The notes beneath the pieces are model-generated. The model ran no database searches. It was not told the DNA's origin and saw only the letters and a program-made list of their open reading frames with translations. The position numbers and the translations under genes were made by a program. This document shows positions 24,338 to 40,655 of a DNA stretch of 64,000 nt, one piece after another (the stretch's first letter is position 1; each line of letters begins with the position of its first letter). The stretch is from Hirudinaria manillensis (lineage: Eukaryota > Annelida > Clitellata > Hirudinida > Hirudinidae): NCBI GenBank assembly GCA_034509925.1, contig CM067536.1, forward strand, positions 8,474,501 to 8,538,500. Direction: 5' to 3'.

Positions 24338-27244
24338 TTATAAAACGCTTTCACTATAACGAATGGGTCCCCTCGCTTTCTCGAGCAGATTAGACATGAA
24401 CACCTTCGATCTGTTTATCGTCAACCGTGGCCTGATCCTCCTGACCTTCATGCGTTCCGCCCTTTTGAGGGTTTTCTTCTGTACCACGGACCAGAGGCAC
24501 ATGGTCAGAAAGTTCACGAAGGGCAGCATCAAACTGACGGCCATTATGACCACCATGACGATGAGCCTGGATTCCTCTCTGGCTACCTGAGCCACACTGG
24601 CGTTTCTCTTCGGCCAGTTGCAGGGCAGCCACTTGACCCGCGAGGGTGGGTTGTGGCCCGGCTCGACGAAGAAGAGCTTGCAGTGGACTTCGCTCAGATC
24701 TTCTTTCATGGAGTTTATGTGCCATTCCTGTGTGTATGGTTGAATGTCGAGTTGGTTGATATGCGCTTGAGTTTTAGTTTTTATATTCCGCGTCGTCATC
24801 ATCGTCGTCGTCGTCGTCATCATCATCATCATCATCACCTGCAGTATGGTCGCCTCCAACGGATCGTTAGAGTCGAACAGGATCATTAGATGGTACTCTG
24901 CCGTATACCTGGTGGTACCGTTGAGTATCAGAGCTTCGGTCAGATTTAATCGTTGCGTGTGAAAAGTCGCCACCGGTGCGAATCGACCATAGAAGGGAAT
25001 CCGGCAGCTGGCCACGACTATTTTGACGCCCGACAATGCCATTTCTTCCAAGACGCACTCTCCCTTCTCCGTGAAGAGTATCAGTTCGGCATTCCAGTCT
25101 AGAGTGGTCAATTCGCCGTGCATGATGTTTTGACGACAGTTGTACGTCCCGGCGTAGCTTTTCAGCGGCTGGTTGCGACTGACCAGCCTCTTGAAGTAGT
25201 TGAGTCCGAACGTGTAGTTGTCGGCTGGCGGCTGGCCGTCGTCTGGCGCTCTAATGGTGAAGTTCTTGATGGCGATCTCTTTTCCATCGAGACCTTTGAG
25301 ACTCCACAGTGTGCTGCGTTTGTACGGTCTGGTGAGATTGACCAGGCTCATGTAGAGATAATAGTCGGAGAGGTTCTGGTAGTAGAAACCGCACGAGAAA
25401 CTGAAGTCCAAAAAGTCGCTAGTGCCGACGTCGTATGCCTGACTGATTGGCTTCACGGAAGTGTAGAATTCGGCGCTGTATTCGAGGTCGAAATAACCAC
25501 TGCCAAAGGTAACGCAATTCGACTCGAACACGATTTGGAACCTTTGGGAAAATTTAATTAAGATGATGATGATGATGATGATGACTACGACGATGATGGT
25601 GGTGGCGATGACAACAACTAAGAACCTTATGATGCTGTTTAAATAAATAACGTCGTCGTCAACTGTACATAGCAAATCAACTGGCGATTTTATAGAGCTA
25701 TCTATCGGGTCGCTTAAAACCACTCGAAGGGTCCTCTTGCTACCATTTATGTAGCGCTTCTAACTGATGGCTCTTTCGGCAGCGCAAGCTGGGTTTCGAA
25801 CCCACAACTTAATGTTGCCATTATTATTATTTTAGAAATTTCGTCTGTCAACAAATTGAAGTCAGTGTGTGCCATGCGACGAAATCATATACTTCAAAAC
25901 ATCCCCCAGCTCGCCATACAATCGCTCCTCCCACCTCCAACAGCACCATTATCGTCAACAAAGGGTCAAACTTGGTGCACTCGAAAAGTCTGAAGTGTCT
26001 CTTGTGCTGGAAATCCTTGGACAGGTTCAGCTCACCAAAGCAGCGACCTTTTCCGACGACATACAACTCTTGGCAGTGCCTCAGTCTCAGACGACCGATG
26101 CTGATTACCACGTAGCTACTCTTGGCCAAATTGACCGACAACTTGCACTCCTTTGAGATTTTAATCTCTCTGTCGATCATCATCTCATCGAAAAAGATCC
26201 TTCCAGACTCGGCACTCGTCGTAAACTGGCACGGCTCGGCGCACAAGAGGTTCAATTTCCCCTTGCAGATACCCGTCGTGGAACAAGCGTACATGGTCGA
26301 CGTTCCTGCTTGAATGCCGGTGCAGTTGATGACTATAATGTAGTGGGCGTCGTCATTGATCAGAGTGAAGACCTGAGAGTTCTTAATGCCGCACTCTCTG
26401 CCGAGCACTTCGCAGAACATGTACTGGACAGAGCCCTTCCTGTTCTTGCAGTCCTCGAACACAACATCGTAGCTCTTAAGGCAGCGGACCGTGACATCTT
26501 CGCTGGGCGGCGGCTGAAACTTTGCATCGGCGACTTTGGTGGCGTAGCAGACGACCGTATCGTTGACCGTGCAGACCTGTTCGCTCAAGAATTTGAGTCG
26601 CTTGTGATAAGAGGTGAAGCCGAAGTAGCGCCTGTTCATGTAGCCGGTACTGAAGCCCATCTGACGACAAGCGTTGTCGCAGTCGATGGCTTTGAAACTC
26701 TGTTGGAATGTTAATGACAAGTGACAGCCAAGCATAGGCAACTCACAGGCACAGGTATCTTTAGTCCCAGCCTAACCTATTTAGACCCCAGCCTAACCTA
26801 TTTAGACCCCAGCCTAACCTATTCTGATCACAGCCTAACCTATTCAGACCCCAGCTTAACCCTACCCAACTTCTCGTTTTTTTGGTAATCCATGGCAAAC
26901 CAATAAAACTTGTGCCTGTGAGTTGTCCTTTTGTCTATAACTTATCCAGGTACGACGACGACGACGATGAGGATTGATGGTGGTGATGATGATGATGATG
27001 ATGATGATAACAATGCTGTTACCTGCTTGTAGATTCTCAGATTGTCGTAACTCTTGGTCGAAGCGACAAGTCGGCCGCTCGAGCTGTCGCCGTCGACAAG
27101 AGCGAAGGTGATCTCTTCGCCCAGACCGGTCGTCGTCGTCTCCGGCGACTTGAAGGCCAGGAGCGGATCGCAATCGCAAATGAGGAGGAAGAGGAAGAAG
27201 ATGGGGAAAGGAGAAATAAAAGGAATGGTCCGTACAGAACGCAT
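24338..27244 (-). CDS. Unrecognised type I single-pass membrane protein, Cys-rich ectodomain
   Basis: I do not recognise the family. Proposed minus-strand exons are 27244-27023, 26699-25972, 25541-24839 and 24727-24338, giving 680 aa. The N-terminus is a signal peptide (hydrophobic core PIFFLFLLIC). The ectodomain is about 560 residues with many Cys and at least five N-x-S/T sites, among them NDT, NCT, NLT, NFT and NYT. One TM segment follows near residue 605 (LIVMVVIMAVSLMLPFVNFL), then a basic cytosolic tail of about 50 residues with VQKKTLKRAERMKVRRIRPR. The weakest junction is the donor at 25971 (GTTTGA), chosen because it alone supplies phase 2; a better donor at 25934 would be phase 0 and leave no in-phase acceptor. 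The last intron (111 bases) is open in frame and could be retained. Confidence 0.55.
25735..25812 (-). mobile_element. tRNA-derived SINE-like fragment (intronic)
   Basis: Read on the minus strand, a B-box-like ggttcgaaacc is followed by cagcttgcgctg and then a gcgctacataaatgg tail. This is the layout of tRNA-derived SINEs. It lies in the intron between exons 2 and 3 of the membrane-protein gene. Related sequence occurs at 48905-48965, and the tail motif recurs at 47335-47390. Confidence 0.5.
26755..26858. repeat. About 21-bp minisatellite, 5 copies
   Basis: Units of the form ccagcctaacctatttagac repeat with slight variation in the first intron of the membrane-protein gene. Confidence 0.9.
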
Positions 27245-27432
27245 TATTGTTATTATTATTGTTAATATTATTATTGTTATTGTTATTATTAATAACGTTA
27301 TTATTACTAACACTATTATTAGTATTACTTATACTCTTATCGGACTATGTAATGTTTTGTTTACAAACAAATATGTTCCCTATGACGTCAATTTCTCTTA
27401 AGGAGTTGTCATCATAACCACTATTATTGTTA

Positions 27433-27593
<161 letters not shown>

Positions 27594-27603
27594 TTTATTT
27601 TTA

Positions 27604-27635
<32 letters not shown>

Positions 27636-28182
27636 CTTGTTACTAATGAAAACATAATTATTAATATTAATTTATTATTATTATTATTATAAAATATTCA
27701 TCATATTGTTGGTAAATAAATACTGACAAATGTCCTGCAAGCCACAGGACATCGGAGCACACACATTCATATTAAAGGGCAGCCCAAGGGCAAACCCCAA
27801 TGCCCCCCCCCCCAATACATCTGATTGGTGGAAACTATGTCACAGAGAGGTCAGCAGGCGCCCTAACATTACATTGTGGGTGGAAGGAGTTGACGGACAA
27901 ATCGTTTGAATATGTTTGCATCTTTTTCAAAGGATGTCAGCCATTATTAGATCTACATCATAGAAGCCATCATCATCATCATCATCATCATCATCGTCGT
28001 CGTCGTCGTCGTCATCATCATCATCATCATCTTCACGAATTAATAGATATAACTTAATTACAATGGCACAACGTCATAGTACATAAATCAGCAAATGTTC
28101 AACCGATCGACTCCATTGGTGGCCTCTTTGGAATGTCATGACATCCATGACATCCGCGTATCAATTTATCCAATACTTTAAC

Positions 28183-28231
<49 letters not shown>

Positions 28232-28244
28232 GTTATTATTATTA

Positions 28245-28316
<72 letters not shown>
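28183..28316. repeat. (ATT)n microsatellite
   Basis: Trinucleotide array of about 134 bases with two GTT interruptions. Confidence 0.97.
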
Positions 28317-28318
<2 letters not shown>

Positions 28319-29185
28319 CCAGTAAGTTATTGGCAGACGATAGTAACATTATAATATCCGATTAACTTAGGCATACCTAATATGCATATCGTTAAATAAT
28401 AATGGGTTTATTTCAGAGCCCTGTAATTAGCATGTAATTAGGTCAGCTCATTAACATATCCTGCTGAATGGCTAATCGTTAATAGGTCACCATATCCTAT
28501 TGTGAAATGATCAAGAACTTAAAAGTTGATAGTTAATCAGCAAATGATGATGATGATGATGATGATGATGATAATGATGATGATGATGATAATTAAAAGT
28601 GATAATGATATCTCATGATCATATTGATGATAATGATGCTGGCGACAAAGATGATGACGACGACGACGATGAGGAAGGACGGAAGTGAAGATATGAATCA
28701 AAGCGCGATCATCATCATTTTTTTGTTCCTCTTCATCATCATCATCATCATCATTATCTTTATCTTCTTCGTCGTCGTCATCACGTCAATCCCGCCATCT
28801 TGGTCTGTCATCAGTCGTGATGATGATGCAATTTCCCTTTATTATCCTCGCTATGTTTTCTCACGATTTTATTATTTTTCTCATAAATATTTTAAAATCA
28901 TTTTTTTATTTAAATCCACCCCATCCATCGAACTATAAACAGCCAACCATTCTCGTGTACAAAAAGTCAAAATCATCACTGGTACCGCCACTATCATCAT
29001 CATCATCACCAGCATAAACAATGAAACCACGTGACTTGAAGACACGCCTCCAATTGGTCGGGAGAAAAGCGATGCCCTAATCGAAGAGCTGTCCTATGGG
29101 CGTCCAAGGACTTAATTTATGGGTTTCATGCTGGGATTTGAATTCCTTAATCCCAATGTTCTTATTTATATTCGATTAGTTAAAG

Positions 29186-29330
<145 letters not shown>

Positions 29331-30432
29331 ATTAAGAGACGCAATGGAGGCCGGGGACTTATCCAACTGATGTCTGCTTACAGATGCTCCATGGTTAACT
29401 TGAGTGATTATATTGAACAGGGCAAAGACAGGCTCTGTAGTCTTGTCAAAAAGCATGAAGCAGGGAAGGCAAAATATTCTCTCCTTAAGGAAGCAAAGAC
29501 AATTAAAAATAAATATCTGTCCTTGCCCACAGTTCAAACATCCGTGAAAGAAATGTTAAAGGACAACATGGAGAAGGAGAGAATAAATGAATTGAGGGAA
29601 AAGCCCATGCATGGACAATTCTTTTGTAACTTAGAAAAGAATTGGGTGGACAAAGAAGCAAGCTGTGCTTGGTTAAGAAGCGCTGGGCTCAAAGGCGAAA
29701 CTGAGAGTTTGATCATGGCAGCTCAAGACCAGACACTAAACACACGTTACCATCAACGTATGATATTGAAGCAGCAGATAGATGGCAATTGCAGGATCTG
29801 TGGCAAGGCCCAAGAAACGATAAGCCACATAACGTCGGGTTGCACTGTGTTAGCAGCAACTGAATATTTGCACCGACATAATAAGGTGGCCAGTTACATC
29901 CACTGGATTGTATGCCGTGAGCTAGGATGGGAAGTTCCAAAGAAATGGTACGAGCACACGCCCCAAAGTGTGACGAATATAAAAGATTGCACCATTCTAT
30001 GGGACTATGCGATTATCACGGACAGGAAAATATTGGCCAACAGACCTGACATTGTTATCCATGACAGGAGATCCAAGTCTTGCATGCTAATCGATGTTTC
30101 AGTTCCGGATGATAAGAACATCGCGCTCAAAGAAGCTGAAAAAATTAGCAAATACAAGGACCTGGAGATTGAAATCAACCGGATGTGGAAAGTGAAGTCT
30201 AAAGTCGTTCCGGTAATTGTAGGAGCGCTCGGAACGCTAAGAAAAGACTTTACAAAGTATGTAGAGTTGATACCAGGACGACCAAAGACTTCGGAGATTC
30301 AGAAGATCTCCTTGCTGGGCACTGCCCACATTCTTCGAAAAGTTCTTGGGTGAATTGCTGAGAGCACTGGTAGTGCTCAGCATTCATTCATCACCGGCTG
30401 TGAGACCGAGAAGAAGCAGGAAAAATGTGTAT
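29331..30432 (+). mobile_element. 5'-truncated non-LTR retrotransposon with C-terminal restriction-like endonuclease
   Basis: An open frame continues from the (AAT)n junction to a stop at 30351-30353 and encodes about the last 340 residues of a LINE polyprotein; the reverse transcriptase core is missing. It has a zinc knuckle (CRIC, then H and C, at about 29790-29845, CX2CX8HX4C). This is followed by PDIVIHD with a further LIDVSVP Asp and downstream Lys residues, which is the PD-(D/E) restriction-like endonuclease arrangement of R2/R4/Dong-type LINEs. After the stop comes an 80-base 3' UTR with an inverted repeat (gagcact and agtgctc around ggt). The element ends at an ATA/AAT tract. Both ends touch TAA-type repeats, consistent with Dong-clade targeting of such microsatellites. 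The coding part is intact but the copy is dead on arrival. Confidence 0.85.
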
Positions 30433-30530
30433 AATAATAATAATTGTTGTTGTCAATGATTGAGATAAGGAGAATAACGTTTCCCTTTGTTAAGCGTTGG
30501 AGATAATTATAATAATTTATGATGATCTAT

Positions 30531-30568
<38 letters not shown>

Positions 30569-31617
30569 GAGATAAGAGATCGTGCCTTTTTTTAAAGACG
30601 TCCCTTGAAGTTTATTAAACTTTTGTTAAGTGGGCGGGAAAGTTGTTAATAATCTAAAGACGTCTGCTTACGTAATGTTTTGACGGTTATGATGACGATG
30701 ATGACCACGCCAATGAGTTTACTAATGATTATGATAATGATACTAATGGTACTAATGGTACTAATGATAATGACGATGATGATGTTGATGATGATGATGA
30801 TGTGGCGGAAATGAAACACTTCCATAAAGAAAATAGAGGAAAACATCATTATCATCATCACCTTGGATTAAAAATTAATATTAAAATTAATAAACACCAT
30901 AATTCATAAAAATCCCTTCACGTCAACTTAAAAGCATCTGAAAGCTTCAGAAGCTCTTGTGGTAGCGTCGGCGACTGCCAAATCGCTAAAGTCATCATCA
31001 TCATCACAACTTGTCTATAATCTGATTGGCCACTTGGATCCGTCCATCGATTCTCTGCCCAGCGGGCAGCTCGTCTCCAATTGGTCGATTCCAGGATGGT
31101 AGGCGTGGCAGAAGAGACGAACAATACTAAATTCACTATAGAGAGAGTGACAGAATGATGAGTGAAAGTCGTCGCCGGTGTTGTTGTTTTCGTTGTTGTT
31201 GTTGTAACAGGTGAAAACACGAAGTCGATTCTAAAACAACAACCACAGCAGCTACTACAGCGACTGCAGCGACTGCAGCAGCTACATCAATAAGCTGTTA
31301 TCAATTGCTTGTTCGGCCGAACCACGGGGTTAAGTTTGATCACCCGGTACCTACTTTGGACAAATCAGACATCATCTGAATGAGGGCACGGATATTATTA
31401 CTTAAATACTTATTATTACTTAAGAGAGTTAATTGTTATTATTATTATTTTCTTTCGAAATATTTTTTTATTTTGTCCTCTCGTTTGTTACTCGGATTAC
31501 AATCAAGTTTGGATATCTGATGATGGTGACCTCAGATGATGTCATGTTGAACTGTTGACCTCTACCACCTGAAAGTTTGAAAGGTAAATGTCGTTACTAT
31601 GGAAATGATGGTGGTGT

Positions 31618-31695
<78 letters not shown>

Positions 31696-31901
31696 CGACG
31701 ACGATGATGATGATGATGACGATGATGATGACGATGACGATGACGATGATGACGGTGATGATGGGTGGTGGTTTATTATACGTTATCTTCTATAATTTAT
31801 CTATTTTTTAAACAACCATCCATCCATCCTTTCAAATTGCATTATTAGCAACTTTACAACATTCTCCTAAAATTTACAAGAAAAGCCTTAACAACAACGT
31901 C

Positions 31902-31932
<31 letters not shown>

Positions 31933-32861
31933 CAAGCTATCATTACAGCGATTGCGCAACATTGAGCAAGACTCCACTTCTAAGATGTTTTTACAAGGGA
32001 TGTCCCATAAAAGTCAGCAGCTATTAAGCATTTACAAGGCCATTTCTAGGGCTATCGTAACGATGACGACGACGATGATGACGTAACGACAGGTCAATGA
32101 GTGTAGGGCACGGGGCGAATGTAAACTTGAACCCGGGGTCGAAGGTTAACCGATTGCTTGAACATGACGATGATGGTTGCTGGTGTGGAGGAATATCGAA
32201 GAAGAGAAGAGTATGGCAGGTGAATAGTTTAGTTCAATACAGGTTTTGGAATGTTTATTAATAATTAAAGGGTTGTTATTTTGGTAATAAAAGCATAAAT
32301 AATAAATTGGCCAAATAGATAAATAAATAAAATAAAGTGGCCAAGTTCGTGGGTGGATTTGTGATGAAACTATACATAGAAATTATGGATCTCTGAGAAT
32401 AGATTTGTTGAGGACATAAATATTGGCCAATGAAATCAATCGACAGAAATTTAAACCTATCAGTCGAACGATTTTTTGAAATATTCTGGCATTTCATACG
32501 TTTATTTATGTCAACGAATGGATGAAAAAATGAATGAATGAATAAAAATGGGTGATTGACTGATCGGTTGATTGATTGATTGATGGATGGATTGAACCCC
32601 TCCTGAATAAATAAATGAATTTCAGTTAAAACTCAACAATTTTCATCACACACACACACAAAAACATAAGCATACATGGTGTTCATACTCATTATCACTT
32701 CCTTCTATTATCAGTTAACCAAATTAGCTTTTACCAAACACACAAACACACACACACGTACATACAGCTCACTAACATAATCGATATCGTTAACTCTTAC
32801 CAGAACTTTTCCATCCTATCACACGTTTCCATCTCCGGACGAACAGCCTTCACCTCCCCAG
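30433..32861. other. Spacer upstream of the Zic gene
   Basis: No gene is supported. It contains (AAC)n at about 30531-30568, GAT tracts near 30775-30800, (ATG)n at 31617-31765, CAA triplets at 31890-31930, TGATTGATTGA-type repeats near 32545-32590 and CA dinucleotides near 32650 and 32740. The AG at 32802-32803 preceded by pyrimidines may be the acceptor of the first recognised Zic exon. Confidence 0.6.
31617..31765. repeat. (ATG)n/(ACG)n triplet microsatellite
   Basis: About 90 perfect bases of GAT triplets followed by mixed GAT and GAC. It gives artefactual polyAsp and polyMet frames. Confidence 0.97.
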
Positions 32862-36223
<3,362 letters not shown>

Positions 36224-37044
36224 GAATTTGTTGACTGATGATGATGATGGTGATAATGATGATGATGATGGTGATGGTGATGGTGATAATGATGATGATG
36301 ATAATGACCAAATGCCAACTCTAACCTTATAAGAATGTTATTATTGTTAATTAATTCTATTCCAGGAATGATGTTCCTGGTTATGATAATGATGAGCAGC
36401 CTAATGACATCAGTATTAATGCGCCTCTTGTCATGTACTTGTTTTATTTTTTGGACATTTCTGACATTTTCTTACTCCGATTAAATGCGTTCATTTCCGC
36501 ATTAATAATTTAATTATCCAGTCAAATGTTTATTAAATTTATTTTACCTTTTATATGAAAATTAAAACATTTTAAAATTAAAACTAAATATTTTGTTTAA
36601 AATCTGATAAATGCATGGCCTTAATTAAAGCAGTTTGTTTCACAAATTTACGAAAAACATACAAGAATTTATAAATTATTCGCTAGGGGAACCTACCTCT
36701 TGGACCTAGCGAATGATAAGAATTTCGAAATTATTATAAATATTATTATTATTATTATTATTAATATTAGTTTATTATTATTTTCATCATTTATTTCAAA
36801 AATAAATTATTAGTAGTATTACTGTCACTAACTTTATAACCTTTTTACCAGTTTACCAGCGACAGATTTGGCGGAAGAATAAATTTTATATTTACATTTA
36901 TTCATTACAAACAGTTTTATTTATTTATTTATTACATTAATATATTTATATATAAATACATATTTATTTATTACAAGCAGTTGCATTTCAATGCTGACAA
37001 ACAATGCTAATAATTAATCGAAAATAATTTCGACAATCAAAGAA
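36224..37044. other. Convergent spacer, Zic to protocadherin
   Basis: Begins with GAT-rich sequence in the Zic 3' UTR (36236-36306) and continues as AT-rich DNA with short ATT and TTTA runs. No gene seen. Confidence 0.6.
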
Positions 37045-40000
37045 TCAAACAAAAGAATCCATTGTGGCATTTCCACGTCTCACATCAATTTTAGACATGC
37101 AAGTCCCATTCTTATCCGGCAGTGACGATGATGATGACGATTGTACCCGTTTCTTCATCATTACTGGATGACTGTAAAGATCACTGCAATCAGGGGTTAG
37201 CATTAACCCTTGACCATGGGTCGCCATGGTGCCTCTTCTCTTCGGCACGGGCCGAGAAATGGTCGGGTCAGTCTCAGAATTGCGTGGACTAACGTCGTTG
37301 GATCCTAGGTAATCCGGAGCGTTATAGATTGATTGTAGACCCGTCCCCACCTTGATCCTGGTGCGATGCCTTCTGTCGGAAAGTTGGGTGCATGACGGGT
37401 GAATGTGGAGACCTTTTCCAGGCGTTGAACGTGTTTCCGATCGATTGAATTGCTGAACGTTGGATGGACGAATGAATGGCTGGCAGACGTAATCTGTGTC
37501 GAGTAAACATAAATCTGTAATGTCTATAAAAAATGTTCTTGTATAATTTTTTAAATATTGTTTTAATAATATCTTATATTACAGTTTTTGTAATAAAATT
37601 ATGTATATTATTATAGTTATTATAATGATAATCAATAGGGCACGACCAACATTTTTGAGTCTGGATGAACTCTCCGGCCATGTTTGATCCACTTGAGTAG
37701 TTGACCTCATCTTCACCGCTGTGACCTTTGCCACTGTCGGTCACTGACCTTAGACTTTCGGAGTCTTTTATCTGTCAATGCAGAATATTTTAAAATAAAT
37801 GAATAAATAACTAAATAAATAATATATATATATTCATAAAATGTTTATTACATTAAAATTAAAACAAAGTCAATCGGCAGTCGGAGAATCTGGCATCAAA
37901 GGTCACTCACCTCCGCAGTTATCGGCGATGCATGACCCGACATGGTCACGCCCTCATTTTCTTCTGTCTGGTTGCTTCCAGGGGGTATGGGTCTCAGAGG
38001 GCTTTCGGTTGAGCCCTTTCTGGGAACCATTACGGCCAGTCCCTTTCTGATCCTATATCTACTGAGCAGAACCACGACTGCTGCTATGATGATTATGATG
38101 ACAACCAGAGTACCACAGGCTATGGCCACGATGATGATAATGATGTTCTTGTCGTTTTCATTGTCAGTCAGGTTGGACTCGTTCCTTTGGGCCATGACCC
38201 CGCTATCAGGGGTCGCCAAGTTTGGGAAAGGTGTCTTGTCGGAGTGAAATTCCTTTGGGTAATCAGTATCATCACTGTTAGTATCATTAATGTAAACGTG
38301 ATAATAATAGTTGCTGTTAGTTATACGTCCGATGCTATTATAGTTGTTGTTATTGTTGATGTTGTTTCTACCGGTGTGCGAAAACGTAGTATCTCTAGCG
38401 GTCTTGGAGTTAACCTGGATTAGCGGAGTCGACTGAAAAGTCGTAGTCGATTCCAGCAGTAACTGGAAAACCATCGTATCATTGAGACTGGAGTCGATGG
38501 CATCTGAAACTGTGATGTCGAATCCGTACGATCCCGACTCAAATTCGCCGCCGTAAGAATCACCGATGCGTAGCAAATCACCCTCATCGCGTATCTCCAG
38601 CATAGCACTCTGACGATCGTCGTGCGCTCTTATGGAGAATACCACGACGTCAGCGTCTCCTAGAGAGATGGCGAGTCTTTCCACGAGTACTTTGCCAGGT
38701 TTCAGCCGACTGCTTTCTATTTTGAGAAGCAGCGAAGCGTTGAGAAAAACAGGTGCGCGTCTGATAACCTCAACTGGTATTTGTTTCGTCGTGATGAAGC
38801 CACCGGAGTCGGAACAGAAGACGCTGACGGAAAGAGAGCTAGTTGGAAATCTCTGGAGTGGAAAAGTACTTGAGGTCACCAGGTCGTACTGATGATGAAG
38901 GTGGGGAGGTATGGTTGTACGGAGTTGGAAGAGAGCCGAATCCGTAGTGCAATTGACTGAATCATTCAGTCCCGCCGACTCGTCGTCCAAATCTCCCACC
39001 AGCAGCTGAGCCACGACCGTTCCCTCCGACAACCCGGCCTTGACCCTAGAGCTCAAGGCTACCACTTTTATCGTCGGGTCATTGTCATTAACGTTTCCAA
39101 CGCTGACTACAACGACAGTTGAAGCCGGTGTCGCTGCGGCTTCGCTAGCAGCTGCGGCCATTGTAGCTGAGAGCGCCAAAGATGGTCTTGAAAGTTGCAT
39201 AGTTGCTGTCACCTGGAAAGAGCAGGATTGGAAACTTTCGTAATCCAGTTTAGCGGAGGACACGATACCTGTAGAGCTGTTGACCTTGAAAGCCTGAAAC
39301 GATATTAACAGTAATAAATAGATATTAACAATTATATATATATATATATTTACAATTTACAATATATTTTTACAATTAACTCAGTGATTCAGTCAACGAT
39401 TCAATCAACAACCGGAACCAATCCAAATTCAATCACCAACCTCTGAACAACCATCCTCCGCCATCGTGACTAGAGAATAAGAGATGACCATGATATTAGC
39501 CACAGGTGGGTAAAGACTCAGACGTACGGCCTTGACTTCAAGCAGGGCAAGCCCCGATTCCCTATTCTCTTGAACGCTGACCTCGTAAGACACCCTCTCA
39601 AACCCCAACCAGGCCCCAGGTGGTGACTGGAGAAAGTCAAGCGTGACGAGCGTACTTCCGGTCAGAGGGGGAATTCCACGATCCGTGGCGAGAAGGAGGA
39701 GGTGCGTGGAAAGTGAGTTTTCCAGGGGAAAACTGGAGTTGAAATCCATGGTGACTTCCAGAATAGGACATGGTTGGTTGCCTTCACAGCTTCTGACCTA
39801 CGGATGAGTTCAATTCTGTGTTATGTGACCGAAATGACTAAAATGTGTGATTATGGATTTCAGTTACACGTTAAGGGTTGAATTCGTACATTTATGTTGC
39901 ATTTCTTGTTTCTTGTTCTGGACCCAATTCGCAGACCTAAAGGGTCAAGACCCTTATAATGCTGCTCTATATAAATGTATGGACAATAATAAAAACAATT

Positions 40001-40597
40001 AAAATAACAATAATAATAATATTTATAATATTTATAATATTTATATTAACCACTTATACAGATAGACCTAAATAGTTATAAATTACAACTCTGGGCAAAT
40101 GAAGTTTTTAGAATGCACCAAACCATACAAGATGAGGTCAAGTTTTGACGAGCGCTCGTCAAAAGCAGACGATAATATTTTAGCGGGAGTTTGTCAGTTT
40201 CAATAGTTTCTCTGTGGTCGGTCATAAATCATGCGATGACAGTGGTGGTTTGACTTCTATTCGTTAACTGATAATAAATTGTTAAAAAATTTTAATTTTC
40301 GAATAATGTTGATTTATTCATCATTGCTTAGCCATAACATCATATTCAGCCATATTCATCATTAGAACCCTAACCCTAACCCTTACCTTTACCCTGACCC
40401 TAACCCTAATCCCAGCCCCAACCCTAACCCTAACCCCAGCCTTAACCTGCACAAACGGCGACAATCATTACACGGGTCTCTCTAAATAAATTTTCACATG
40501 ATTGAATATCGGCGGTGCTAATCAGCCTCATGACTTATTAATAACCTAAGCTGATTATTCACGATAATAGGTTAATAATAATAATAATAACAACAAC

Positions 40598-40655
<58 letters not shown>

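Noticed and set aside
25785-25812. Functional tRNA gene
   Set aside because: Only a B-box-like core is visible; no acceptor stem or anticodon arm pairs, so a SINE fragment fits better.
31577-31811. PolyAsp and polyMet frames
   Set aside because: They come from the GAT triplet microsatellite.
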